Assembly (NCBI GenBank): GCA_034440615.1 | Contig: JAOTOM010003851.1 | Location: 62,001-126,000 of the forward strand | Direction of reading: 5' to 3' | Length of the DNA: 64,000 nucleotides | Source of the DNA: Ashinkailepas kermadecensis | Taxonomy: Eukaryota > Arthropoda > Thecostraca > Neolepadidae | Shown: piece after piece, positions 1 through 10,204 of the stretch | Numbering within the stretch: the stretch's first letter is position 1 | Layout: each line of letters begins with the position of its first letter | Program-made: the position numbers and the translations under genes | The notes under the pieces: generated by a model | Told to the model about the DNA's origin: nothing | Database searches by the model: none | The model's input: the letters and a program-made list of their open reading frames with translations, nothing else

Positions 1-225
1 CAGTGCAAGGCGACACGTTTCCCTACTGCATTTGTGTGCAGGACCGGACATCTAAGACATTTAATGATAATTCCCAGGAATACGAGCCTGGATGCCACGT
101 AAAATAAGACAAACATTACCTATGATTATTAAGGTTCAAAGCTTACGGAGCACACATTGATCATGAGAACCGTTTAAGGGATATCAAGGATGAAGAGCTT
201 GTTGTAGCGGAGTGGACAGATGGCG
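1..225. other. Single-copy sequence, no feature seen
   Basis: Moderately AT-rich leader without tandem structure, splice-flanked open frame or recognisable element. It abuts the first minisatellite. Confidence 0.5.
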
Positions 226-510
226 GACGGGACGGCGACGGGAAGCCAACACGAGTCTCTACAGCAGACAGCGCCAGGGCGCCAACACCAGACGCCCGGA
301 CGGCGACGGGAAGCCAACACGAGTCTCTACAGCAGACAGCGCCAGGGCGCCAACACCAGACGCCCGGACGGCGACGGGAAGCCAACACGAGTCTCTACAG
401 CAGACAGCGCCAGGGCGCCAACACCAGACGGGACGGCGACGGGAAGCCAACACGAGTCTCTACAGCAGACAGCGCCAGGGCGCCAACACCAGACGCCCGG
501 ACGCCGTTCG
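226..510. repeat. Minisatellite, ~68 bp unit, 4 copies
   Basis: The marker GGAAGCCAACACGAGTC recurs at 241, 309, 377 and 442, giving spacings of 68, 68 and 65 bp. The last unit has lost 3 bases near a GACGCCCG/GACG junction. All frames are open because the unit lacks stops, so the open frames here are not evidence of a gene. Confidence 0.93.
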
Positions 511-640
511 ATAACGTGCGCTCCACGGTCCTGGAGCAAGGCCCGACGACAGCCGAGCAACTTCTCGGCGTCGGCGGCTCCGCAGAGGCGCCCGGGCCGA
601 GTCAGAGTGGTCACGTGACACACGACACGGGCGAGGTCAC

Positions 641-835
641 GTGCGGGCCCCTTCCGGCGGGCGGGCAGGAGCCGGCGATGTGCCGGTGATAGACGACACG
701 CGTGTGCCGCGCGCCGACGGTATCGCCGCGCCGCAGCGCCGCTTTTGGGACGCGGCGCTGCATTATTCAGCCGCAGCAGCGGCGGCCGGGCTGCCGGCTG
801 ATCCGCTGGCCGAGCTGGCTGACCAGCGTCTGTAG
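641..835 (+). CDS. Candidate C-terminal coding segment, unknown product
   Basis: From about 660 an open frame reads as ordinary protein (VIDDTRVPRADGI, then RRFWDAALHY, an alanine run, and PLAELADQRL) and ends with TAG at 833-835. Third-position GC is about 74%. A different frame from about 500 to 660 (TPFDNVRSTVLEQGPTTAEQ and onward) also looks protein-like. It runs into this one, which would fit a frameshifted relic or an unseen splice; an AG acceptor could sit at about 669 (GGGCAG). No clear start codon is seen. I do not recognise the product, and it could be chance in GC-rich DNA. Confidence 0.3.
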   Translation: MRAPSGGRAGAGDVPVIDDTRVPRADGIAAPQRRFWDAALHYSAAAAAAGLPADPLAELADQRL

Positions 836-1389
836 CCGGTCCCCACGGGACACCACCGCCTGATCAACCACACCGAGCTGAGCCGTCTGCAGGCGGTGCT
901 CACAGCACGTCACGTCCCGCCACACAGCACATCCGGGCGGACGTGCAGCCGAGTCGGTGGCGCCGTGTTCGACACACAGCCGACACGGGCCACCGACCGA
1001 CCTCTCCGATCACCGGCTGACATCTCAGATCACCAGCTGACCTCTCGGGTCACCGGCTGACCCGGCAGGTTCGTCGGCTGACCTCGGCGTCGCCTCTGAC
1101 CCGTCACGTCTCACAGCCTCACAGACTGAACAGGCACGGCCCGAAGCGCTTGTGACGTCAGCTGTACGAGTCGCGCCGACGTCGGCTCCACGAAGTGTCG
1201 CGTGACGTCACCAGTCATGGCCGTGGACCAGCCCTCGCGATGTGACGACGGGACACGGGTCACATTGGCAGCTGCTGAGGCGGCCATCACCTGGGCGTTC
1301 GGCTCAGACGAGGTGCCGTCGGGTTGATAGGAGGAACCTCTCGACGAAGCCTCGTCACACAGCCTCGTCAAGGAACGGACCCCGACAGG
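836..1389. other. Mostly single-copy sequence with a short degenerate repeat
   Basis: No gene is supported. Between about 1003 and 1075 there are three degenerate copies of a ~24 bp unit built on CACCGGCTGACCTCTC. Confidence 0.5.
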
Positions 1390-1588
1390 GGGCAGGACCT
1401 CACCACCAGACCCCCCAAGAGAGGCAGTAAGTCACCACCAGACCTCGGCAGGGGGGCAGTACCTCACCACCAGACCCCGCCAGAGGGGCAGTACCTCACC
1501 ACCAGACCCCGACAGAGGGGCAGTACCTCACCACCAGACCCCGACAGAAGGGCAGTACCTCACCACCAGACCCCGACAGAGGGGTGAG
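1390..1588. repeat. Minisatellite, ~33 bp unit, 6 copies
   Basis: Units contain CTCACCACCAGACCCC followed by a GACAGAGGGGCAGTAC-like half. The first units are degenerate and the last four are nearly identical. Confidence 0.92.
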
Positions 1589-1985
1589 CACAATACCTCG
1601 CCACCGCACAACAGCTCCGACAGATGGGCCGGCCGGTGTCAGCGGCTGCATCTCAGACACCGTCGGTGTGCGGCTGGCTGCCAGCACGGCGGCGGCGCTG
1701 ATTGCTCCGGCCACTCCGGCCGACCGGTCCGCCACAGGCTCCGCGCCGCGGACCCACCACCGGGCCTGCACCAGCTCATAACTCCGTGCTCAGCTCGGCC
1801 GGCCGAGCGCCCAGTGCTGGCCATGACAGATAAGGCGATTGGTGGGGTTTTACGACAGCACCACTACTGCGCGGTTCACACTTACACGTGGCTGCAATAC
1901 ACCTGAGGCTTAGCAACAAGGTCAGCCAGTCTGTACAACCCAGTAGCCATGTCACACGACACTGCAGCTGTCGTGTGAGATGGTG

Positions 1986-2145
1986 TACACCTGCGAGGTG
2001 TGCTCCTACACCTGCGAGGTGTGCTCCTACAACTCGCAACCCCCGGCCGTGCTGCAGACACTACATAACTATCGTGTAGGGGGTGGTGTACGGACTCCTA
2101 CACCCGCAGCCCCCGACTGTGCTGCAGACACCTACATAGCGCATC
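1986..2145. repeat. Short duplications (21 bp x2; ~60 bp x2)
   Basis: ACCTGCGAGGTGTGCTCCTA is tandemly duplicated, then a ~60 bp segment ending GTGCTGCAGACAC recurs about 75 bp later with differences. One frame reads CEVCSYTCEVCSY, a CxxC look-alike, but no zinc-binding histidines follow. Confidence 0.8.
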
Positions 2146-2261
2146 GATCGGTGAAGTACCACCCGACTTGCTATGCAGGCCAGCTCGCCGAGCCGATACG
2201 GCCCCGCCAACCCCTCGGCAGCGGGTGGCCAAGGTCAGAGCGGACTGCACGGGATCCGTGC

Positions 2262-2545
2262 GGTGGCCGTCTATCACTCCTACCCCGGCTCACTGCGACT
2301 CCGTCAGCCGAGACGGCCCGCCCGCCCCAGACTCATCGCCAGTCTGCACAACACCCTGGCCGTCTATCACCCCCACCCCGGCTCACTGCGACTCCGTCAG
2401 CCGAGACGGCCCGCCCGCCCCAGACTCATCGCCAGTCTGCACAACACCCTGGCCGTCTATCACTCCTACCCCGGCTCACTGCGACTCCGTCAGCCGAGAC
2501 GGCCCGCCCGCCCCAGACTCATCGCCAGTCTGCACAACACCCTGC
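2262..2545. repeat. Minisatellite, 93 bp unit, 3 copies
   Basis: GGCCGTCTATCAC recurs at about 2264, 2358 and 2451. Copies are almost identical (a TCC/CCC difference in copy 2). The unit is 31 codons long, so several frames stay open across it; coding is not supported otherwise. Confidence 0.93.
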
Positions 2546-3046
2546 ACGGCTGCCTCGCTCACGCTGCTCGCAACGGCACCATTACGCCCAAACAGTACAC
2601 CATGTGTTACTTAGCATCCGAGCCGCCCGTTTTGGCATTCGTTGTAATACGGTGCGTTAGGCAGAGGCCACGGAGGACCATACTGCGAGATTGGGTCTGG
2701 TTTGTCCAAAGGTCATACTCTCAAATTTTCTCACAAAGAGAATCACATTCTGTGCATCACATTAGTGCTCAATGGCGGTCACAGCTCCACCTACCAGGAT
2801 TTATAACGGAACATCTCGGAAACGTGATGGCACACATCTGACCCGGCGGGTTTGGTATCTCTACTACCGCACACTGGAAGTCCATGCAATGATAGTTTTG
2901 ACAATTACTGCACTATATTTTTGCTTCCAGATGTTTTCCCCATCGATTTGTTGTGTGCACATTACGAACGTCACCCACATGCCCACCAAGACACGACCTA
3001 CACCCGGCGATGACGTCACCACCGTCGTCGTGCCGGCGCCACTCAC
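2546..3046. other. Single-copy sequence, probable intron of the 3047-3232 exon
   Basis: Composition falls to moderate GC and no repeat is visible. It lies directly downstream, in minus-strand sense, of a consensus GTGAGT donor, so it is best read as intronic. Confidence 0.4.
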
Positions 3047-3232
3047 GTCGTCGTCGTCGTCGGGCTCGACGACCAGCGGCTCGGCGTCGGCGGGCGGCAG
3101 CGCGTCGCTGTCGCGCCGGCCGGGCGCCGTGTGGGTGACGGTCACCTCGCCTGGCTCGGCACCCACCGAGATAATGTTCACGTGCTTGCTGTTGCGGCCG
3201 GCCGGCGCGCCCGGCAGCGCGTCGCCCGGCAC
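3047..3232 (-). CDS. Candidate internal coding exon, unknown product
   Basis: Read on the minus strand, a 186-base (62-codon, phase 0 to phase 0) exon is bounded by an acceptor CTCCACAG (AG at 3234-3233) and a consensus donor GTGAGT (3046-3041). It begins VPGDALPGAPAGRNSKHVNI, continues with SVGAEPGEVTVTHTAPGRR and ends in an acidic tract EPDDDDD. Third-position GC is about 95% (only ATT, GGT and CCA deviate), well above the surrounding DNA, and this is the best coding signature in the window. The peptide looks disordered and I cannot assign it to a family. Upstream exons would lie above 3.5 kb and downstream ones below 3.0 kb; I could not link them. The other strand is also open and serine-rich, but lacks splice boundaries. 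Confidence 0.6.
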
Positions 3233-3460
3233 CTGTGGAGCGGCGCACGGCGGTCAGAGCTGAGGGCGGGGTGGGGGAGGGCTGGGGGAGGGCTGGGGCA
3301 GAGCTGCCGGCACCTGTGGAGCGGCGCACGGCGGTGAGAGCTGAGGGCGGGGTGGGGGAGGGCTGGGGCAGAGCTGCCGGCACCTGTGGAGCGGCGCACG
3401 GCCGTCAGAGCTGAGGGCGGGGTGGGGGAGAGCTGGGGCAGAGCTGCCGGCACCTGTACG
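3230..3460 (-). repeat. G-rich minisatellite carrying the 3' splice site of the adjacent exon
   Basis: Copies of CACCTGT start at 3230, 3311, 3381 and 3451 (spacing 81, 70, 70; the 81 bp unit has an extra 11-base CTGGGGGAGGG). On the minus strand each unit is a C-rich tract followed by ACAG and the first 7 exon bases GTGCCGG, so the array spans an intron/exon junction. The plus strand is G-tract rich (GGGCGGGGTGGGGGAGGG) and could form G-quadruplexes. Confidence 0.9.
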
Positions 3461-3565
3461 AGGAGAGAGCTGGCGTGTGTGACAACACGGCGAGAGGCGT
3501 GCGAGGGCGGACGGTAACAGCCGCACAGCCGCCCGGATACTGTAGAACTAGGAGACGGAGAACGG

Positions 3566-3672
3566 CGTCAGTCCCGGCAGGGAACTGCGTCAGTCCTGAC
3601 GGGGAATTGCGTCAGTCCTGGCAGGGAACGGCGTCAGCCCTGACGGGGAACTGCGTCAGTCCCGATAGGGAA
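3566..3672. repeat. Minisatellite, 21 bp unit, 5 copies
   Basis: Units read GGGAACTGCGTCAGTCCTGAC with alternating CCTGGCA/CCTGACG variants. Confidence 0.9.
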
Positions 3673-4276
3673 CTGCGCCAATAACACACTGTTCGTGAAG
3701 CCAAACGGGCTAGTCTGAGTTCGAAGGGCACACGCACATATCAATACGCCGCCGCAGTCACACTTAGCACAAGAGTATATAGATGGTCTACTCTAACAAT
3801 GCAATTCATCATTTACAGTGTCCCAGCATGTCATGTCCACACAAACAATATCACAGTGCAATTGCCAGCAAACACCACGAGTACAACATCTCCAGTACGT
3901 ACATTCGCGGCGTGTCCTCTGGCAGCCGGACCACATTACGCTCCCGACAGATCCGCCCGGCACAGCTCTACTCCACGGCCTCCACTTCACAATTGGTCTT
4001 CCACACCGTGACCGCCTTCGAACCCTCGGCACCTTGTAATCATTCGGCGGCGATAATCTCAGTCGCGATCGGCCGATAACCAGCTGGGTCTGGAGCTGGT
4101 CTGCCGGCCGCGTTACGCCGCCGGTGGCACCGCCCAGCCGGGCGGGCGGTGGCGTAACGTCGTGACGCCATTGGCCGGCTGATTGGCTCCGTGGCGCGGC
4201 ATCGGGCGACACGAGCAGCGCCGCCGCGGACATTACTCCGACACGCTCCCGAGCGTAAGTGTCGGCGTCGCCAGCT
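3673..4276. other. Single-copy sequence
   Basis: No splice-bounded open frame or repeat is evident. The stretch 4080-4260 is GC-rich and contains several GCGTAACG-like strings only. Confidence 0.4.
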
Positions 4277-4430
4277 GGCGGCGTAAAACGCACCGTAAAA
4301 CGCACCGTAAACTGCGCCGTGCGACCGCTCCAGTCGCGCTGACCAGCTGAAGGCGAGAGCGGCTCTACAGTGTCAGCAGATGGCGAGAGTGGCTCTGGAG
4401 GGTCAGCTGATCGTGAGAACTGACACTGCC
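4277..4430. repeat. Short degenerate repeats (14 bp and ~36 bp)
   Basis: GTAAAACGCACC occurs three times around 4283-4312. From about 4340, a unit with GGCGAGAGNGGCTCT and AGCAGATG/AGCTGATC recurs 2-3 times. Confidence 0.75.
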
Positions 4431-4525
4431 GTATCTACGTCTCTAACACGTGCCGACCGACATGACATCAGTCTGCGCCGTGTCCAGTGCCGAGTCTGAA
4501 GCCGGACAGAGGCGAGCACAGTCGG

Positions 4526-5000
4526 CCGTCTGTAGCCACAGGTACTGTACCAGCCGGCTCTCCTGCCACACCTCCGCCAGTGCCGCCACACGTGCCCCCT
4601 GTACCAGCCGACACCATCTGTAGCCACAGGTACTGTACCAGCCGGCTCTCCTGCCACACCTCCGACAGTGCCGCTGCACGTGCCCCCTGTACCAGCCGAC
4701 ACCATCTGTAGCCACAGGTACTGTACCAGCCGGCTCTCCTGCCACATGCCCGACAGTGCCGCTGCACGTGCCCCTCTGTACCAGCCGACCCCGCTCCACT
4801 GGAGCCGTCTGTAGCCACAGGTACTGTACCAGCCGGCTCTCCTGCCACATGCCCGACAGTGCCGCTGCACGTGCCCCCTGTACCAGCCGACCCCGCTCCA
4901 CTGGAGCCGTCTGTAGCCACAGGTACTGTACCAGCCGGCTCTCCTGCCACATGCCCGACAGTGCCGCTGCACGTGCCCCCTGTACCAGCCGACACCCGCT
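4526..5000. repeat. Minisatellite with two unit lengths, 88 and ~102 bp, 5 copies
   Basis: GTAGCCACAGGTACTGTACC recurs at 4532, 4620, 4708, 4811 and 4913. The last units are longer because of an extra ~15 bp block CCGCTCCACTGGAGC. Each unit contains CACAG/GTACTG, a splice-junction-like string. Confidence 0.92.
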
Positions 5001-5983
5001 CCACTCCTGACAGAGGGCCTCCCACTCCACGTCTGCAGCCAGTAGCCAGCAGTCGGCTGACTCCTGCTCCACACCTCCAACAAACAACTTCCTGCTGTTC
5101 TATGTATACCCTTTCTCTTCGGGCGTCGACCCCACGGCTCAGACTTGCCGACACTTCAAACACCGCGGAGCGCGCGCGGAGTGTCGGACATGGCTGGGCC
5201 GCGGTGCTGAGTGACACGCGGCGCGTCACGTCACGTCACGTCACGCACAGTACACCCCTGCGGCGCACTCCACACGGAGCCGTCACTCAGCTACACGGCT
5301 ACAGAGTGCAGCCGCGCTGACGCCGCCGGGCCCACGCCGACGCGGCGTGGTGTACTACAGCACACGGCCAGCCCGGGCGAGAAACACTACACCGCCGGCG
5401 GCTATGAGCACCGCGACTCGCCACGGGTGCGGACACAGAGCAGACACAGAGAGCCGCCCGCGTCGGCAGTGTCGGCGGGACGGCAGATGGCGCGCAGACG
5501 AGCCGGCCGCTGCCTTGACCGGCACACAGCCGAGCGGAGATAACAATCAGCTGGGGTGGTGTTCTCCACGCCGGTCGGCGGCGGGCGGGACCGCGCGCGT
5601 GCACGCCGTCCGTGTTGGACCGCTCTCCCACCGTCCGACAACACGGCATCGGTGTCGGTGCCGAGCCAGCCGCCGACCAATCCCGGCCACAGTGCCGATC
5701 ACCTCGGACCCGGCCCGTGTGTGACCCCGCACCGGCCCCGCCGGATAGCCGGAGGACAGACTCGACTGCACAGCCACACCTCCCACCTCACATAATGATG
5801 CAACGGAATTCCTGCACGAACAGCATCATGCAACGTCGGCGGCCGCGCTATTCATCTTGATCGGAAACCACAATTTCAGCAATCTGAGCTTGAAACACGG
5901 CCAATGACCCCCAGGAGACGGAACAGCCAACACAGTCCAAATTCTGCATCGAGATCAGCAGTCCAGACGGCGCCCCAGCTAAC
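5001..5983. other. GC-rich single-copy sequence with a CGTCA pentamer tract
   Basis: No convincing exon is seen. A pentanucleotide run (CGTCA) of about 4-5 copies lies at 5223-5247. Frames stay open for up to 125 codons on both strands, as expected at this GC content. Confidence 0.4.
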
Positions 5984-6093
5984 CCTCTGATCGCCAGCAG
6001 CAGCACGTCCGGCCGCCAGCTGACAGGCCGTACAGTGCTCCACAAGACCGATGGCTGGCAGCCGGCGGTGGGGGCGGTGTAGCTGGCCGCCGC
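5984..6093 (-). CDS. Candidate internal exon, unknown product
   Basis: On the minus strand an acceptor ACTGCAG (6100-6094) is followed by 36 codons plus 2 bases, including TAPTAGCQPSVLWSTVRPVS and WRPDVLLLAIR, up to a weak donor GG/GTTAGC (5983). Third-position GC is about 86% inside and drops sharply downstream, which fits an exon end. The donor is non-optimal and the family is unknown. Confidence 0.35.
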
Positions 6094-6307
6094 CTGCAGT
6101 GTTGCGTAACGAGGTACACCGCTGGGGCTCCGCTGCCGCCGCCCCGACACCACGTACCTACCAAACCTAACGCCACAGCAAACGACACTGTCGGACCTGG
6201 TGGACGCGCACCATGCGGTGTACACTTCCGAAACTCACACCACTGCCGTGAATAACATACTGTCATCTCATGCGGCTCGAGGGAAGTGGTAGCCGGCCTC
6301 GACACTG

Positions 6308-6462
6308 TGGTTTGGCAGCCCGTGGTCTGTGGTTTGGCAACCCATGATATGTGGTTTGAGAGCCTGTGGTCTGTGGTTTGGTAGCCCATGATTTGTGGTT
6401 TGATAGCCTGTGGTCTGTGGTTCGGCAGCCCGCGGTCTGTGGTTTGGCAGCCCGCGGTCGGC
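6308..6462. repeat. Minisatellite, 22 bp unit, ~7 copies
   Basis: Units are variants of GGTTTGGCAGCCCGTGGTCT with TGGTTTGATAGCCTGTGGTC and ATGATATG forms. The copies are visibly diverged, so the array is older than most others here. Confidence 0.92.
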
Positions 6463-6565
6463 CATCGCAATACGGCGGCAATCGCTGACGTAACTCGCTG
6501 TAGTGATCAACATGCCGGTATCTGTTCCACTGTCAGGACAACGCCCGACAACACCACCGCCCACC

Positions 6566-6719
6566 ACGCCCGGCACTGCCCACCACATCCAAGGCACTGT
6601 GCACCACATCCAGGACTCTGTGCACCACATTCAGGGCACTGTGCACCACATTCAGAGCACTGTGCACCACATCCAGGGCACTATGCACCACACCCAGGGC
6701 ACTATGTACCACATTCAGT
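6566..6719. repeat. Minisatellite, 21 bp unit, ~7 copies
   Basis: Units are CACCACATCCAGGGCACTGT variants; the last copies change CTGTGC to CTATG. Confidence 0.93.
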
Positions 6720-7103
6720 GTGTGGCGATACAGCCACCACACCGTCTCCCAGTGCACAGGCCTGCTTTACGGTCCGCCGTTCGAGACACTGCCTACGCCA
6801 GCTGTTTTCCTGTTTCCCAGCCATTGGCACGCGATACGATCGAGCCGCTCCGGCCACGGGGAGCTCAGAGGGGAGCGTCACATCGAGCCCACCGAGCGAG
6901 CTGCCTCGCTGCCAACCGGTGCACATGTGCTACCCTTCAGCCCCTTCCCAGGCAGCTGACACATGGCCGGCAGGTGGTAAACAGACAACTTGATATCTGG
7001 CGCCAAGTCCAGCACGCGCTGACCGTGCCGCGTGAGGAGGGCCGACGCTCAGCCCTCTCGTTAGATCCGGGGCGACGGGCCCCAAGCCACCGCCGCCTCC
7101 GTC
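6720..7103. other. Single-copy sequence
   Basis: Nothing supportable was found on either strand. Confidence 0.4.
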
Positions 7104-8204
7104 ACCTGGAGAGGGCCGAGTACTCGACCAGCCGGGCTGGAGTGTGACGTAGAGTAGTGACAGCACCTCACCCCGTCCACCCTCAGAACGTGTCACCTGG
7201 AGAAGGCCGAGTACTCTACCAGCCAGGCTGGAGTGTGACGTAGAGTAGTGACAGCACCTCACCCCGTCCACCCTCAGAACGTGTCACCTGGAGAAGGCCC
7301 GAGTACTCGACCAGCCGGGCTGGAGTGTGACGTAGAGTAGTGACAGCACCCCACCCCGTCGACCCTCAGGACGTGTCACCTGGAGAAGGCCCGAGTACTC
7401 GACCAGCCGGGCTGGAGTGTGACGTAGAGTAGTGACAGCACCTCACCCCGTCCACCCTCAGAACGTGTCACCTGGAGAAGGCCGAGTACTCGACCAGCCG
7501 GGCTGGAGTGTGACGTAGAGTAGTGACAGCACCTCATCCCGTCCAGCCTCAGAACGTGTCACCTGGAGAAGGCCCGAGTACTCGACCAGCCGGGCTGGAG
7601 TGTAACGTAGAGTAGTGACAGCACCCCACCCCGTCCACCCTCAGAACGTGTCACCTGGAGAAGGCCCGAGTACTGGACCAGCCGGGCTGGAGTGTGACGT
7701 AGAGTAGTGACAGCACCCCACCCCGTCCACATCAGGACGTGTCACCTGGGGAAGGCCCGAGTACTCGACCAGCCCAGCTGGAGTGTGACGTAGAGTAGTG
7801 ACAGCACCCCACCCCGTCCAGCCTCAGGACGTGTCACCTGGAGAAGGCCCGAGTACTCGACCAGCCGGGCTGGAGTGTGACGTAGAGTAGTGACAGCACC
7901 TCACCCCGTCCACCCTCAGGACGTGTCACCTGGAGAAGGCCCGAGTACTCGACCAGCCGGGCTGGAGTGTGACGTAGAGTAGTGACAGCACCCCACCCCG
8001 TCGACCCTCAGGACGTGTCACCTGGAGAAGGCCGAGTACTCGACCAGCCCAGCTGAGTGTGACGTAGAGTAGTGACAGCACCTCACCCCGTCCAGCCTCA
8101 GAACGTGTCACCTGGAGAAGGCCCGAGTACTCGAACAGCCGGGCTGGAGTGTGACGTAGAGTAGTGACAGCACCCCACCCCGTCGACCCTCAGGACGTGT
8201 TCGC
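7104..8204. repeat. Minisatellite, ~92 bp unit, ~12 copies
   Basis: CACCTGGAGAAGGCC recurs about every 91-93 bp from 7106 to 8109, followed by GAGTACTCGACCAGCC and GTGACGTAGAGTAGTGACAG. The last copy breaks off after TCAGGACGTGT. On the minus strand each unit reads CTTCTCCAG/GTGACAC. Confidence 0.95.
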
Positions 8205-8733
8205 AGCTGAAGCATCTCATCGCGAGTCTCCACGGACCGTGGCAGGCAGCGGGCTGAGCTGGCTGGAGCTATATCGAAGCACCGAGAACCATACGCGCAG
8301 CAGAGCCACGACCACCATCTCCCGCCAAACTCCAATCAGCGCAGCACCGACAGTCGCGCCAGCCGACCTGAAGCGGCCGGCCGGGGGCGTTGCTCCAGTT
8401 ACTCTGCCACCACTGCACACGGCGGCAGCACGTCACCGGTACCGGTTCTGTCGCGACGTATCCGTCTGCCCCCACACTCCGAGCCGCACGCGAGCAGCGC
8501 GGCCCGGTATCATAGCCGTCGGCTGCCGAGCCACGAACCGACAGTGTGGCAACGTAGGAGCCGGCCAGGAGCCGGGGAGCTGCACAGGAGACGGGGAGTC
8601 GACCAGGAGCCCGCACAGGGGCCAGCAGCGTGGGAGCGGCACAGAAGCCTGGGAGCCGTACAGGGGCCGGGGAGCCGCACAGGAGCCGGCGGCGCGGGAG
8701 AGGAAGCCGCTGATCGCTCGGCTCGATTTGGTC
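8205..8733. other. Single-copy sequence with degenerate GGAGCCG motifs
   Basis: From about 8560 to 8700 a loose ~20 bp periodicity of CAGGAGCCGGGGAGCCGCA-like strings is seen. No gene is supported. Confidence 0.4.
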
Positions 8734-8795
8734 CGATTGATTGATTATTGAGGGTTTTAGGGTGCGTCAACCCCAGTGGGTTATATTGCACCCAT
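8734..8795 (-). mobile_element. Tiny hairpin retroposon copy (~60 bp)
   Basis: Read on the minus strand it begins TGGGTGCAATATAACCCA, contains GACGCACCCTAAAACC and ends AATAATCAATCAAT. This matches the family consensus described at 30426-30482 with GGGTGC/GCACCC as the stem. No clean target-site duplication is seen. Confidence 0.65.
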
Positions 8796-9039
8796 AACAA
8801 GCTTGCTTAATCACACATCAGATCGTCACATATGAATATAAAAGATCGGTAGTTATTTGGGCATTAGAGCGCTTATTAGAACATATCTGGGGAAGCAAAT
8901 TATCAGCTAGGAAGGTGTGCATAGTTGACCGGCAGGGGACGGCGCGTTCGGTCCGGCCAGCTGCGGCGGGTGATGGATAACATGCGGAACATTCTAATCG
9001 GGCAGATCGACTGACGATGCCCGGCGAGCGACACCGCCC

Positions 9040-9158
<119 letters not shown>

Positions 9159-9268
9159 GCCACGGGCTGATTCCCGGTGTTGTCCGATGACAGTCGTGTG
9201 GTCCGACCGCTGACCAGACCGTCGACCTTGCACCGAGGCCGCGCCAAACTCCGCCGAACGGAGAAGCC

Positions 9269-9271
<3 letters not shown>

Positions 9272-9358
<87 letters not shown>
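9272..9358 (+). repeat. (CGG)29 trinucleotide run
   Basis: There are 29 uninterrupted CGG triplets only 117 bases after the CAG run. One plus-strand frame gives poly-Gly from a GTG at 9177 to a stop at 9408-9410. Confidence 0.97.
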
Positions 9359-9359
<1 letters not shown>

Positions 9360-9732
9360 AGCGCCACTGCACACTGCCGATTGTGTGCGGACTCGGCCTG
9401 TGGGCACTGACTGAACCGCCGCGGAAGCTGTTCAGCCGCGCATCACCGGGTCGTGTTTGTCCTCGGCCCACAGTCCGGATCCGACAGACGGCGGACACGG
9501 CAGGCACACGACACCGCGCCCCACTGCGGCTGACAGCGCCCATCGGGTGGGCTGCCGCCGCCGACGTCAGCGCAGGGTGGAGTCGAACGTACGTCGCCTG
9601 TGTTGGGCTTCTGGCGACGCCACACACCGCAGCTAGTCAACACGGCAGCACACAGCGTCACAGGTGTCGGACCCTCCCGCCTCCATGAGACGCCGCTCTC
9701 GTGCCGGCGACTGCCGCCCGTATCGTGAAGCC
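9359..9732. other. GC-rich single-copy sequence
   Basis: Frames are open on both strands without splice boundaries, and no feature is supported. Confidence 0.4.
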
Positions 9733-9879
9733 TCAACTCCTCGGGAGGTACGGATTATCCCACGGCTGCACCAGCCGGTGCTCGCGCAGCTCGCAGCTGC
9801 TGCTGCAGCCGTCGGACCGCGTCAAGTCGTGCATTTCGAAACGCCCCACGGGAGACGAGAACTCCTCTGTTATGCACAT
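9733..9879 (-). CDS. Candidate terminal coding exon, unknown product
   Basis: On the minus strand a frame from ATG at 9879, or from an acceptor ATAACAG just before 9866, reads EEFSSPVGRFEMHDLTRSDG, then CSSSCELREHRLVQPWDNPY and LPRS, ending TGA at 9735-9733. Third-position GC is about 83% and cysteine and charged residues look natural. It may be a 3'-terminal exon whose partners lie above 10 kb. The plus strand is also open, so strand choice rests on codon composition alone. No family is recognised. Confidence 0.42.
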   Translation of the reverse strand: MCITEEFSSPVGRFEMHDLTRSDGCSSSCELREHRLVQPWDNPYLPRS

Positions 9880-10204
9880 GCCGGTCCCCCGGCTACTTTT
9901 TGCGCTGCCTCCCGAAACACGGCTCGACCCAAATAGCACGCATCACTGCAGTGGCTTTGCCGGCAAAAATGAACAGGATTGTCGGCGTATTAATTAACAT
10001 ACACATTCTGTCTGCAGTGTCGTGACTATTTTTGCCCGTTTTTGTTCCACGGCGCGCACAATACCAGCCGAACCTGCCGCGTCAACTGCTACCAACTGCT
10101 ACAAACAGCGGTGGATCCGCTCCGGGGTCGTGGGCCCATCCAACAACACATGCCACGACCGAGGCTGGAGATCCCTCACCACACCAGGGATCCGGACTGC
10201 TGCA
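9880..10204. other. Single-copy sequence
   Basis: Nothing beyond ordinary sequence is visible up to the start of the 71 bp array. Confidence 0.4.

Noticed and set aside
1980..2040. Tandem CEVCSYTCEVCSY resembling a zinc finger
   Set aside because: It is a 21 bp duplication and no histidine pair or second CxxC follows at the required spacing.
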